NCBI GenBank assembly: GCA_036620675.1
Contig: JAZHEE010000008.1
Source of the DNA: Jejubacter sp036620675
Lineage (GTDB): Bacteria; Pseudomonadota; Gammaproteobacteria; Enterobacterales; Enterobacteriaceae
DNA length: 64,000 nt
Reading direction: 5' to 3' (one strand)
Shown here: piece after piece, positions 7,590-17,019 of the stretch
Position numbering within the stretch: position 1 is the stretch's first letter
How the letters are laid out: each line of letters starts with the position of its first letter
Translations under genes and position numbers: made by a program
Notes under the pieces: model-generated
What the model was told of the DNA's origin: nothing
The model's input: only the letters and a program-made list of their open reading frames with translations
Databases searched by the model: none

Positions 7590-8870
7590 TTATTGAATCT
7601 TCACGTAGGCGCTGGCGCGCTGCTCCTGCATCCAGGTTTGCGCTTCTTCAGCGAACTTACGGTTAAACAGCATACGATAGGCGCGATCCTTCTGGGCCGC
7701 GTCGGTTTTATCGACCTTGCGACTGTCCAGCAGCTCGATCAGGTGCCAACCGAACGAGGAGTGCACCGGCGCGCTAAGCTGACCGCGCTGCAGATGCATC
7801 AGCGCATCACGGAAGGCCGGATCGTAGATATCCGGGGTCGCCCAGCCAAGGTCGCCGCCCTGGTTAGCGGAACCGGGATCTTCAGAGAACTCTTTCGCCG
7901 CGCGGGAGAATGTGGTTTTGCCGCTGCGAATGTCGCTGGCGATCTGCTCCAGCTTCTGACGCGCCTGCTGATCGTTCATGATCGGCGACGGCTTCAGCAG
8001 AATGTGGCGGGCATGCACTTCGGTCACAGAAATATTCTGAGTCTGACCGCGCAGATCGTTCACTTTCAGGATATGGAAACCCACGCCGGAACGGATTGGC
8101 CCGATAATATCGCCTTTCTTCGCGGTGCTCAGCGCCTGGGCGAAAATGGACGGCAGCTCCTGGATACGTCCCCAGCCCATCTGACCGCCCTTCAGGGCAG
8201 AGCCATCGGCGGAGTAAGTGATAGCCAGCTTGCCGAAATCAGCGCCGTTACGCGCCTGTTCAGCGATAGAGGTCGCCTGCTGCCCGGCTTCGTTAACCTG
8301 GGCAGAGCTGGGATTTTCCGGCAGCGGAATCAAAATGTGACTCAGATTCAGCTCGGTGCTGGCATCATTCTGGTTAGCCACCTGTTTGGACAACTGCTCT
8401 ACTTCCTGCGGCAGAATGGTAATGCGACGGCGCACTTCGTTGTTACGTACTTCGGCGATTATCATCTCTTTGCGGATCTGATTGCGGTAGGTGGCGTAGT
8501 CCAGGCCTTCGTAGGCCAGGCGGCTGCGCAACTGATCGACGGACATATGGTTCTGGGCCGCGATGTTGGCGATAGCCTGATCGAGCTGCTCGTCGCTAAT
8601 TTGTACTCCCGCTTTCTGCCCCATTTGCAGGATTATCTGATCCATGATCAGACGCTCCATGATCTGATGGCGCAGCGTGTTGTCGTCCGGGAGCTGCTGG
8701 CCTGCCTGTCGTGCATTAAGCTTGACCGACTGCATCAGGCCGTTCACGTCGCTTTCCAGCACCACCCCGTTATTAACAACGGCGGCGACCTTGTCGACGA
8801 CCTGCGGGGCAGCGAAGGCGGTATTCGCCACCAGGGCGATACCAATAAGCAGCGTTCTCCAGTTCTTCAT
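7590..8870 (-). CDS. surA: Periplasmic chaperone / peptidyl-prolyl isomerase SurA
   Basis: 426 residues (E. coli 428). A Sec signal peptide ends at AFA near residue 20. An N-terminal chaperone domain is followed by two parvulin domains (each with a HILI or HILL strand and a GG..GW segment: GGQMGWG and GGDLGWA) and a C-terminal helix. SurA delivers unfolded beta-barrel proteins, including LptD, to the BAM machine. It lies 50 bases after lptD in the same leftward operon, so substrate and chaperone are made together. Confidence 0.97.
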   Translation of the reverse strand: MKNWRTLLIGIALVANTAFAAPQVVDKVAAVVNNGVVLESDVNGLMQSVKLNARQAGQQLPDDNTLRHQIMERLIMDQIILQMGQKAGVQISDEQLDQAIANIAAQNHMSVDQLRSRLAYEGLDYATYRNQIRKEMIIAEVRNNEVRRRITILPQEVEQLSKQVANQNDASTELNLSHILIPLPENPSSAQVNEAGQQATSIAEQARNGADFGKLAITYSADGSALKGGQMGWGRIQELPSIFAQALSTAKKGDIIGPIRSGVGFHILKVNDLRGQTQNISVTEVHARHILLKPSPIMNDQQARQKLEQIASDIRSGKTTFSRAAKEFSEDPGSANQGGDLGWATPDIYDPAFRDALMHLQRGQLSAPVHSSFGWHLIELLDSRKVDKTDAAQKDRAYRMLFNRKFAEEAQTWMQEQRASAYVKIQ

Positions 8871-8920
8871 ACTTTTTCCATTTCCGAATTTACCGCGGAG
8901 CGGATTGTTTTAAACATCAG

Positions 8921-11275
8921 TTACAGCGAACTCTGATACGGCAGAATGTTCGAACGCAGCATCTGCTGAGTGCCGAGACCATAGTTGGAACTCAGGCCAC
9001 GCAGTTCGATGTTGAAACCGATCTTCTCGTCGTATGCGCTCTTGTTATGTTCCCAGCCGTTGAGCTTACGCTCGTAACCGACACGGATTGCGTAGCAGCA
9101 GGAGTTATACTGCACGCCAAGCATCTGGTCAGCGGGCTGGTGGGTGTTGGTGTCGTAGTAATAGGCGCCCACCACGGACCAGCGATCAACAATCGGCCAA
9201 CTGGCGGTGACGCCGACCTGGTTGATGCCGTCTTTATAGCGATCTGAGCTGGCGAAGTTCGGCAGCGAGGCGCGGATATATTCCGGGCTGGCATAGCGGT
9301 AGTTCAGCTGCACCAGACGGTCGGCATCTTTGCGGTATTCCAGCGCGCCGCTGCCGGTGGAAATATTGTTCAGACGTGCATCGTACTGCAGTCCGCCGCG
9401 CAGGCCCCAGCGATCGCTGATACGCCAGTAGGTATCGCCTGCCCACACCATCGAACCGGTCTTCTTGTCTTTTTCCCAGTTAATATCGTCACTACCGGTA
9501 CGTGACTCAGTGAAGTAGTAGATTTGACCCAGGGAAACGTTAAAACGTTCCACGGCGTTGTCATCATAAATACGCGAGGTCAGACCGGTAGTCACCTGAT
9601 TGGCGGAGTCGATACGGTCGAGACCGCCGTAAGTCCGGTCGCGGAACAGGCCGCTGTAGTCGGACTGCAGGAAGGTGGAGTCGTAGCTATAGATATTGCT
9701 CTGGTCGCGATAGGGGCGATACAGATACTGAGCGCGCGGCTCCAGGGTCTGGGTATAGCCTTCGGCCCAGTTCATATCGCGCTCGAACACCAGTTTGCCA
9801 TCCACCTTGAACTGCGGCATGACGCGGTTAACGGTGCCATCCAGATCGGCGGCGTTATTCCCGGCATACTTCCGGTAGCGATTCAGGTTGTCCTGCTGGT
9901 AGTGGGTGGCCAGCATCTTCACTTCGGTGTTCAGGCTGCCCCAACCGTTAGAGACCGGCAGGTTAATGGACGGTTCGACGTGCAGACGCGTCGCTTCCGG
10001 CAAATTGTCGTTAACGTTGGTGAATTTTACCGCCTGGGCGTAAATATGGGCGTCGAACGGGCCCAGGTCGTTCATGTAGTAGTTCACATCGAGCTGTGGT
10101 TCGGCGCGATATGAATTTCGGGAACGCTGATCGGCGAACACCTGGAAATTTTTGCTCGATAGCGTGGCGTCAAAGTTTTCATTCGCGTAGCCGACGCTAA
10201 ATTTCTGGGTGGCATAGCCGTCGGTACTGTCGCCGTATTCGGAATCGAAGTCGTTAAAGTAGTACTGGTCGCTAACTTTGGTGTAGTTAACGTTGAAACG
10301 CCACACCTTATCCACGACCCCGCTATGCTGCCAGTAGAATAGCCAGCGGCGGTTACGATCTTCGCTCGGGTGATCTTCGCGGTACTGGCTGTCAGACGGC
10401 AGGTAGTCGAATTCGACAATACCGGAGCCAAAGTGGGTCAGGTAGCGGAACTCGTTCTGCCACTGGACGTTGCCGCGATCCTGATAGTAGTGTGGCGTAA
10501 TGGTGGCGTCGAAGTTCGGTGCAATGTTCCAGTAGTACGGGAGCGTGAACTCAACGCCGCTGTTAGAACTGTATTTGGCGTTGGGGATCAGAAAGCCTGA
10601 ACGCCGCTTGTCACCCACCGGCAACTGCAGGTAAGGGCTGTAGAATACCGGCACAGGGCCGATTTTAAAGCGGGCGTTCCAGATTTCTGCGACCTGCTCT
10701 TCGCGGTCGTGGATAACCTCGCTGCCCACCACGCTCCAGGTGTTGGAGCCTGGCAGACAAGAGGTAAAGGTTCCGTTTTCAAGAATGGTGTAGCGGTTTT
10801 CGCCACGCTGCTTCATCAGGTCAGCGGTACCACGCCCCTGACGGCCAACCATCTGGTAGTCGCCTTTCCAGACGTTAGTATCTTTGGAATTCAGATTGGA
10901 CCAGGCTTTCGGACCTTTCAGGATGACCTGATTGTCGTCGTAGTGCACATTGCCCAGGGCGTCAACGGTACGTACCGGGTCCGGCTGGCCCTGCACCTGT
11001 TTCTGATGAAGCTGGACTTCATCGCTTTGCAGACGGCTGTTACCCTGTTGGATATCCACATTACCGGTAAATACCGCATTATCGGGATAATCCCCTTTTG
11101 CGCGGTCGGCGTTAATAGTTACCGGCAACTTGTTGGTGTCACCTTCCACCAGTGGGCGATTATAGCTAGGCACGCCGAGCATACACTGCGAGGCGAGATC
11201 CGCAGCCATCCCTGACTGGCTATAGAGCGCTGAACCAATCAGGGTGGCCAGCAAAGTGGGAATACGTTTTTTCAT
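8921..11275 (-). CDS. lptD: LPS-assembly protein LptD
   Basis: Outer-membrane barrel that, with LptE, inserts lipopolysaccharide into the outer leaflet. I place the start at 11275 (MKKRIPTLLAT), giving 784 residues as in E. coli; the frame stays open eight codons further. Signal peptide cleavage is expected after Ala24. The four Cys of the disulfide switch are present: Cys31 in ASQC, one near 173 in TSCLPGS, and the adjacent pair in SCCYAIRVGYERK. The jellyroll (LptA/OstA-like) domain covers roughly 40-200 and the barrel the rest. First gene of the leftward operon, divergent from djlA. Confidence 0.97.
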   Translation of the reverse strand: MKKRIPTLLATLIGSALYSQSGMAADLASQCMLGVPSYNRPLVEGDTNKLPVTINADRAKGDYPDNAVFTGNVDIQQGNSRLQSDEVQLHQKQVQGQPDPVRTVDALGNVHYDDNQVILKGPKAWSNLNSKDTNVWKGDYQMVGRQGRGTADLMKQRGENRYTILENGTFTSCLPGSNTWSVVGSEVIHDREEQVAEIWNARFKIGPVPVFYSPYLQLPVGDKRRSGFLIPNAKYSSNSGVEFTLPYYWNIAPNFDATITPHYYQDRGNVQWQNEFRYLTHFGSGIVEFDYLPSDSQYREDHPSEDRNRRWLFYWQHSGVVDKVWRFNVNYTKVSDQYYFNDFDSEYGDSTDGYATQKFSVGYANENFDATLSSKNFQVFADQRSRNSYRAEPQLDVNYYMNDLGPFDAHIYAQAVKFTNVNDNLPEATRLHVEPSINLPVSNGWGSLNTEVKMLATHYQQDNLNRYRKYAGNNAADLDGTVNRVMPQFKVDGKLVFERDMNWAEGYTQTLEPRAQYLYRPYRDQSNIYSYDSTFLQSDYSGLFRDRTYGGLDRIDSANQVTTGLTSRIYDDNAVERFNVSLGQIYYFTESRTGSDDINWEKDKKTGSMVWAGDTYWRISDRWGLRGGLQYDARLNNISTGSGALEYRKDADRLVQLNYRYASPEYIRASLPNFASSDRYKDGINQVGVTASWPIVDRWSVVGAYYYDTNTHQPADQMLGVQYNSCCYAIRVGYERKLNGWEHNKSAYDEKIGFNIELRGLSSNYGLGTQQMLRSNILPYQSSL

Positions 11276-11458
11276 ACGTTTTTTTCGTTGTTCCGTCATC
11301 AGTGGCTTCGCGTCGGCAAACGCTCAGAGACTAACTTACCAGGCGGCAACGCGCCAGTCTTATCCTGTCCGTTTTTGAGCTCGCCTGTTAGGCAGCGCTC
11401 CGAATGACAGGTATGATAATGCAATTTCCGTCGCACGGCATGACGATTTGGGGAGTAT

Positions 11459-12286
11459 ATGCAGTATTTGGGTAAAGTAGTGGGTGCTGCCATGGGGTTG
11501 TTGATGGGCGGTGGCTTCTGGGGCGTCGTGGCGGGACTGTTAATCGGACATTTGTTCGACCGGGTGCGTAGCCGCCGCAGCGTGCTGTTCGCCAGCCAGC
11601 AGCAGCGTCAGGCGCTGTTTTTTGCCACCACCTTTGAAGTCATGGGGCATCTGACAAAATCCAAAGGGCGTGTGACTCAGGCTGATATCGAAGCCGCTTC
11701 GCAGTTAATGGATCAGATGCAACTGCACGGAGAGTCGCGTACCGCCGCCCAGCATGCTTTTCGGGTGGGGAAACAGAGCGATTATCCGCTACGCGAGAAA
11801 CTGCGTCAGCTGCGCAGCGCCTGCTTCGGGCGCTTTGATTTAATTCGGATGTTTCTTGAAATTCAGACTCGCGCGGCGCTGGCGGATGGATCGCTACATC
11901 CCAGAGAGCGGGATGTACTGTATGTGATTGGCGAAGAGTTGGGGATCTCCCGCGCTCAGTTCGACCAGTTCCTGCGTATGATGCAGGGCGGCGCCAGTTT
12001 TGGTGGCGGTTTTTACTACCAGCAGTATCAGCAACAGGCTGGCGGCGGCCCCCGCCAGGCGCAGAGCGGGCCGACCCTCGAAGATGCCTGCAGCGTGTTG
12101 GGGGTGAGCCCCAATGACGATCCTGCCGCCATCAAGCGGGCATATCGCAAGCTGATGGGCGAACATCATCCGGATAAGCTGGTAGCCAAAGGGTTGCCGC
12201 CGGAGATGATGGAGATGGCCCGCCAGAAAGCCCAGGAGATTCAGAAAGCGTGGGAGCTGGTGAAAACAGCGAAAAATATTAAGTAA
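11459..12286 (+). CDS. djlA: Co-chaperone DjlA (membrane-anchored DnaJ-like protein)
   Basis: 275 residues (E. coli 271). The single N-terminal membrane span holds a glycine-rich dimerising pattern (GAAMGLLMGGGFWGVVAGLLIG). A TerB-like central domain follows (about 55-190), then a Gly/Gln linker and a C-terminal J domain with the HPD triad (GEHHPDKLVAKG). It stimulates DnaK at the inner membrane and influences Rcs signalling and colanic acid. It has its own promoter: a TATGATAAT -10 region lies about 40 bases upstream. Convergent with the acid phosphatase gene. Confidence 0.96.
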   Translation: MQYLGKVVGAAMGLLMGGGFWGVVAGLLIGHLFDRVRSRRSVLFASQQQRQALFFATTFEVMGHLTKSKGRVTQADIEAASQLMDQMQLHGESRTAAQHAFRVGKQSDYPLREKLRQLRSACFGRFDLIRMFLEIQTRAALADGSLHPRERDVLYVIGEELGISRAQFDQFLRMMQGGASFGGGFYYQQYQQQAGGGPRQAQSGPTLEDACSVLGVSPNDDPAAIKRAYRKLMGEHHPDKLVAKGLPPEMMEMARQKAQEIQKAWELVKTAKNIK

Positions 12287-12298
12287 CGGATATTAAAA

Positions 12299-12328
12299 AC
12301 GGGATCCCGCCGGCAGGCGCGATCCCGT
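12299..12328. terminator. Hairpin between djlA and the acid phosphatase gene
   Basis: 8-bp stem ACGGGATC/GATCCCGT (12299-12306 with 12321-12328) with a GC-rich loop between convergent genes, followed on + by GTGCGTTTATTTTT. Probable bidirectional terminator. Confidence 0.6.
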
Positions 12329-12334
12329 GTGCGT

Positions 12335-13081
12335 TTATTTTTGCTTCAGCTGCGCGAATTCCGCTTTTGCCTTCTGCAACTGCTGCTGGAAGGCGGAGTT
12401 GGTGTGCAAGGTAGCCACTACCGCAGACGCGACGACGCGGGCGGCGTCGATATCGCTCTGCCAGTGGTAGCCGCAGATAACCCGGCTCTGGCCCAGTTCA
12501 TAACCGCGCTTAAGGATGCTGTCCTGCGCTTCGGGGTTGATTTCCGCCAGCACCAGCGCCGAGGCCCAGCCAATGGAGGTGTGGCCAGAAGGATAGGAGC
12601 CGTTAGTGGATAGTTTATCCTGTTCTTTGGTGTTGCAGGTTGGCACGCCGTAGAAGGCAAAAGGCCGGATACGCATATACTTCTCTTTTGCGCTCCGGGT
12701 CGCCAGATCGCCGGCATCCTCAATCATATTGGTTAGCAACTTATAGATTTCGGGCGCCTCTTTGGCGGTAATCGGATACCCGAAAGCACCGGAAAAGGCG
12801 GTGGCGATACCGCCTGCCGCCAGATTAGCATCCTCGATGGCCTGCTTTCCGCGCGGGCTATTTCGCAGCAGGCGCCCCTTTTCATACATCGCCTGATCGT
12901 TAGCGAACAGGAGACTGCCAGGTTCCGGCGGAGGCGGCAGCAGCGCCAGACTGTCCGGAGCCTGACTGCTCTTAAGGTAGTAAAGATCGGGTTTGGTGGT
13001 GACATCGTTCCCTGGCGGGTTTGCAGCTAACAGGTTGAATGACAATAAAGAAAGACACAGAGGGAGAACTACTTTTTTCAT
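12335..13081 (-). CDS. Class A non-specific acid phosphatase (PhoN/PhoC type)
   Basis: 248-residue secreted PAP2-superfamily enzyme with an N-terminal signal peptide cleaved near LLA-ANPP. The class A signature is complete: K-x6-RP (KEKYMRIRPF), then GSYPSGHTS, then GQSRVICGYHW..D with the phospho-accepting histidine. Such enzymes release phosphate from many organic monoesters in the periplasm and some also transfer phosphate to nucleosides. The sequence resembles the Shimwellia blattae, Klebsiella and Morganella enzymes. E. coli K-12 has no such gene between djlA and rluA, so this is an accessory gene. Its expression control is not evident. Confidence 0.95.
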   Translation of the reverse strand: MKKVVLPLCLSLLSFNLLAANPPGNDVTTKPDLYYLKSSQAPDSLALLPPPPEPGSLLFANDQAMYEKGRLLRNSPRGKQAIEDANLAAGGIATAFSGAFGYPITAKEAPEIYKLLTNMIEDAGDLATRSAKEKYMRIRPFAFYGVPTCNTKEQDKLSTNGSYPSGHTSIGWASALVLAEINPEAQDSILKRGYELGQSRVICGYHWQSDIDAARVVASAVVATLHTNSAFQQQLQKAKAEFAQLKQK

Positions 13082-13192
13082 TTTTCATCCTTTTTAACGG
13101 CAGGAGACTTTAATTCAGGAAAAGTCCTTCTGCTATTATCCGGGGGATGACGTCTGGATTTCTGTGCGTGATACGACATTATTCAGAGAGAT

Positions 13193-13223
13193 AAAAAAAC
13201 GGGCGCGATTATATCGCGCCCGT
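13193..13223 (-). terminator. Intrinsic terminator after rluA
   Basis: An 11-bp perfect stem (13199-13209 with 13213-13223, loop TAT) followed on the minus strand by seven T (A run 13193-13199 on +). It ends the leftward rapA-rluA unit upstream of the acid phosphatase. Confidence 0.9.
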
Positions 13224-13230
13224 TTTGCGC

Positions 13231-13887
13231 TCAGAAATCCGCTGGCGCCCGGAAGGTCATGCTGCTCCCGTATTCGGGATGGGTAATGGTTAAGGTCCAG
13301 GCGTGGAGCAGCAGGCGATCCGCGCGCGCCAGCGCTTCTGGCGTGGCATAGAACTTATCGCCGAGGATCGGGTGCCCCAGCGCCTGCATATGGACGCGAA
13401 GCTGGTGCGAACGCCCGGTAATCGGCTTGAGCAGCAGCCGTGCCGTGTTGTCCGCACCATATTCCAGCACTTCATACAGGGTCTGGGCCGGTTTACCCGT
13501 CTCGTAGCACACCTTCTGCTTTGGCCTGTTCGGCCAGTCGCAGATAAGTGGCAGATCCACCAGACCTTCTTCCTGCTCAGGATGGCCCCACACCCGCGCC
13601 AGATACTGCTTTTGCGGCTCCCGCTCGCGGAACTGGCGTTTCAGCTCGCGCTCGGCGGGCTTGGTCAGCGCCACCGCAATAACGCCGCTGGTGGCCATAT
13701 CCAGGCGATGCACCGACTCGGCCTGCGGAAAGTCGCGCTGAATACGCGTCATTACGCTGTCTTTGTGCTCTTCGAGCCGCCCAGGCACCGAGAGCAGGCC
13801 GCTCGGTTTATTGACCACCATGATGTGTTCATCCTGGTAGAGGATGACCAGCCAGGGATCCGTCGGTGGGTTGTAGGGTTCCAGCAT
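13231..13887 (-). CDS. rluA: Dual-specificity pseudouridine synthase RluA (23S rRNA U746, tRNA U32)
   Basis: 218 residues (E. coli 219). The RluA-family motif HRLDMATSG carries the catalytic aspartate at residue 63, and the closing GRSHQLRVHMQALGHPILGD motif is intact. It converts U746 of 23S rRNA and U32 of several tRNAs to pseudouridine. It is 12 bases downstream of rapA and probably co-transcribed with it. Confidence 0.96.
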   Translation of the reverse strand: MLEPYNPPTDPWLVILYQDEHIMVVNKPSGLLSVPGRLEEHKDSVMTRIQRDFPQAESVHRLDMATSGVIAVALTKPAERELKRQFREREPQKQYLARVWGHPEQEEGLVDLPLICDWPNRPKQKVCYETGKPAQTLYEVLEYGADNTARLLLKPITGRSHQLRVHMQALGHPILGDKFYATPEALARADRLLLHAWTLTITHPEYGSSMTFRAPADF

Positions 13888-13899
13888 TTTGGGCTCCGG

Positions 13900-16806
13900 T
13901 TACTGGTGCGTGACCACAATGGGGCGCAGCGCATCCAGACGCCAACTGGCCTGATCCAGCGCCTCCAGCACCTGCTGACGGTTGTGCTCGATGGCTTCCA
14001 GCTCGTCATCGCGGATGTTGGGGTTTACCGCCTTTAGCGCTTCCAGGCGCGCATATTCGGCGCTGAGCTTTTCGTCGGCTTCAGCGCGGGCGGCGTCTAT
14101 CAGTTGACGGGCGGCCTCGTCCATTTGCGGTTCCGCCAGTTGCAGGATGGCGTGAGCGTCCTGCTGCATGGCGTTGACCAGTTTACTGCCGGTATGGCGG
14201 TTAACGGCGCTTAGCTGGCGGTTAAAGCTTTCGAACTCGACCTGGCCTGCCAGGTTGGCGCCGCTTTTGTCCAGCAGCATGCGCACCGGCGTCGGCGGCA
14301 GGAAGCGATGCAACTGTAGCTGTTTTGGCGCCTGGGCTTCGACCACGTACACCAGTTCCAGCAGCAGCGTGCCCACCGGCAGCGCTTTATTCTTCAGCAG
14401 AGAGATGGCGCTGCTTCCGGTGCTGCCTGAGACAATCAGATCCAGACCGTTGCGAATAATAGGATGTTCCCAGGTAACAAACTGGGCGTCTTCGCGGGAC
14501 AGCGCCACATCGCGATCGAAGGTAATGGTGCAGCCATCTTCCGGCAGACCCGGGAAATCCGGCACCAGCATGTGGTCGGAAGGGGTCAGCACGATCATAT
14601 TGTCGCCGCGATCGTCCTGGTTGATGCCGATAATATCGAACAGATTCATGGCGAAATTGACCAGCTGGATATCGTTATCCTGCGCGGCTATCTCTTCCGC
14701 CAGCTGTTGGGCCTGTTCACCGCCGTTGGAGTGCAGTTCCAGCAGGCGGTCACGCCCCTGTTCCAGTTGAGCCTTCAGGGCTTCATGCTGTTTACGGCAT
14801 TGGGTGATAAGCTCGTCGAAGCCGTCCATATTGTCCGGATTGGCCAGATAGCCGATAAGCTGCGGATAGACGCTATCGTAGATGGCGCGGCCGGTGGGAC
14901 AGGTATGCTCGAAGGCGTCGAGGCCTTCGTGATACCAGCGTACCAGCACCGACTGGGCGGTCTTTTCCAGATATGGAATATGGATCTGAATATCGTGAGC
15001 CTGACCGATACGATCCAGACGGCCGATACGCTGCTCCAGCAAATCCGGGTTAAAGGGCAGATCGAACATCACCAGGTGGCTGGCGAACTGGAAGTTACGG
15101 CCTTCAGAACCGATCTCTGAGCACAGCAGCACCTGAGCGCCGGTATCCTCTTCGGAGAACCAGGCGGCGGCGCGGTCACGTTCGATAATCGACATGCCTT
15201 CATGGAACACGGCGGCGCGAATACCTTCACGTTCGCGTAGCACCTGCTCCAGTTGAAGCGCAGTATCGGCGCGGGAGCAAATTACCAGCACCTTCTGAGA
15301 GCGGTGGCTGGTTAGCCAGCCCATCAGCCATTCGACCCTGGGATCGAAGTTCCACCAGGTGCCGCTGTCACCTTCAAACGCCTGGTAAATCTGTTCGGGG
15401 TAGAGCATATCCCGCGCCCGCTCTTCCGGCGACTGGCGCGAACTCATGATGCCGGAGACTTTAATGGCGGTCTGGTACTGGGGCGGCAGCGGCAGGCAAA
15501 TGGTGTGCAGCTCGCGCTGGGGGAACCCCTTCACCCCACCACGGGTGTTACGGAACAGCACGCGACTGGTGCCGTGCCTGTCCATCAGCATGGTAATCAG
15601 TTCGCGGCGCGCGGCTTCGCTGCCATCGCGATCGCCGTTGGCGGTTTGTAGCAGCGGTTCAATATCCTGCTCGCCCAGCAGTTCGCTGATGGCGTTTAGC
15701 GCTTCGTCGTTCAGACGTTCGCCTTTCAGTAGCAGGGCGACGGCATCGGCCACCGGGCGGTAGTGCTGCTGCTCTTCCACAAAGTGCTCGAAGTCGTGGA
15801 AGCGGCTGGGATCCAGCAGTCGCAGGCGGGCAAAATGGCTCTCCATCCCCAGTTGTTCAGGGGTGGCGGTCAGTAGCAGAACGCCGGGGGTTTGACTGGC
15901 TATCTGCTCAATGGCCAGATATTCGCGGCTCGGGGCATCGATGCTCCAGACCAGGTGGTGGGCTTCGTCCACTACCAGCAAATCCCACATCGCGTCGCTC
16001 AGGTGTTCCAGGCGCTGTTTATTACGGTACACAAAATCGAGGGAACAGATGACCAGCTGTTCGGTTTCGAAGGGGTTGTCGGACTCATGCCTGGCTTCGG
16101 TATAGCGATCGTCATCGAACAGGGCGAAGCGCAGATTGAAGCGGCGCAGCATCTCGACCAGCCACTGGTGCTGGAGGGTTTCCGGTACCACGATCAGCAC
16201 CCGGCTGGCGGCGCCGGAAAGGAGCTGCTGATGGATGATCATCCCGGCTTCGATGGTCTTACCCAGGCCCACTTCGTCCGCCAGCAGTACGCGCGGCGCG
16301 TGACGGGTTCCCACATCGCGGGCAATGTGCAACTGGTGGGGGATCAGATTGGTACGCATACCGCGCAGGCCGCTCCAGGACTGACGATACTGCTGGCTCT
16401 GGTACTGACGTGCCCGATAGCGCAGGGCGAAGCGATCCATGCGGTCGAGCTGACCGGCGAACAGCCGATCCTGTGGTTTGCTGAACACCAGTTTGCTGTC
16501 GAGCATCACTTCGCGTAGCGCCACATCGGTTTCGCCAGTGTCGAGTCGGGTTCCCGTATAGGTCAGCAGTCCCTTTTCCTCGCTGACGCTATCTACCTTT
16601 AACTGCCAGCCTTCATGGCTGGTGATGGTATCGCCCGGGTTAAACATGACGCGGGTGACGGGGGAGTCGTTTCTGGCGTAGAGGCGGTTTTCGCCGGTGG
16701 CGGGAAAGAGCAGGGTCACCGTACGCGCATCAAGCGCGACCACGGTACCCAGTCCCAGTTCACTTTCCGTATCGCTAATCCAGCGTTGACCAGGGGTAAA
16801 AGGCAT
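13900..16806 (-). CDS. rapA: RNA polymerase-associated Swi2/Snf2 ATPase RapA (HepA)
   Basis: 968 residues, exactly the E. coli length. It binds core RNA polymerase and recycles stalled or post-termination complexes using ATP. N-terminal Tudor-like domains (to ~110) precede the two RecA-like lobes. The Walker A is in ADEVGLGKTIEAG (about 175-187) and the DEAH box in VVDEAHHLVW; lobe two has GSEGRNFQFASHLV and QRIGRLDRIGQ. A 213-base gap separates it from polB upstream and holds no other gene that I can see. Confidence 0.97.
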   Translation of the reverse strand: MPFTPGQRWISDTESELGLGTVVALDARTVTLLFPATGENRLYARNDSPVTRVMFNPGDTITSHEGWQLKVDSVSEEKGLLTYTGTRLDTGETDVALREVMLDSKLVFSKPQDRLFAGQLDRMDRFALRYRARQYQSQQYRQSWSGLRGMRTNLIPHQLHIARDVGTRHAPRVLLADEVGLGKTIEAGMIIHQQLLSGAASRVLIVVPETLQHQWLVEMLRRFNLRFALFDDDRYTEARHESDNPFETEQLVICSLDFVYRNKQRLEHLSDAMWDLLVVDEAHHLVWSIDAPSREYLAIEQIASQTPGVLLLTATPEQLGMESHFARLRLLDPSRFHDFEHFVEEQQHYRPVADAVALLLKGERLNDEALNAISELLGEQDIEPLLQTANGDRDGSEAARRELITMLMDRHGTSRVLFRNTRGGVKGFPQRELHTICLPLPPQYQTAIKVSGIMSSRQSPEERARDMLYPEQIYQAFEGDSGTWWNFDPRVEWLMGWLTSHRSQKVLVICSRADTALQLEQVLREREGIRAAVFHEGMSIIERDRAAAWFSEEDTGAQVLLCSEIGSEGRNFQFASHLVMFDLPFNPDLLEQRIGRLDRIGQAHDIQIHIPYLEKTAQSVLVRWYHEGLDAFEHTCPTGRAIYDSVYPQLIGYLANPDNMDGFDELITQCRKQHEALKAQLEQGRDRLLELHSNGGEQAQQLAEEIAAQDNDIQLVNFAMNLFDIIGINQDDRGDNMIVLTPSDHMLVPDFPGLPEDGCTITFDRDVALSREDAQFVTWEHPIIRNGLDLIVSGSTGSSAISLLKNKALPVGTLLLELVYVVEAQAPKQLQLHRFLPPTPVRMLLDKSGANLAGQVEFESFNRQLSAVNRHTGSKLVNAMQQDAHAILQLAEPQMDEAARQLIDAARAEADEKLSAEYARLEALKAVNPNIRDDELEAIEHNRQQVLEALDQASWRLDALRPIVVTHQ

Positions 16807-17019
16807 ATTTGTTTAACTCTGTTTCTCTGTATTTGCAGGCAAAATGCCCCCGGGAATTCAGGCAACAGAAATCGGGGCCAGTGCCGGGCACCGTTTGGTT
16901 CTGTTACGCGAATTCTATGGGGGAATATGACCTCCCGCGCGTCGTCGCCGGAGGCCGGAATCAGATTCAGTCAAATGGAAGGGCGCTATGGTACTGGATG
17001 GCAGGCCGTTCGTCACCTG

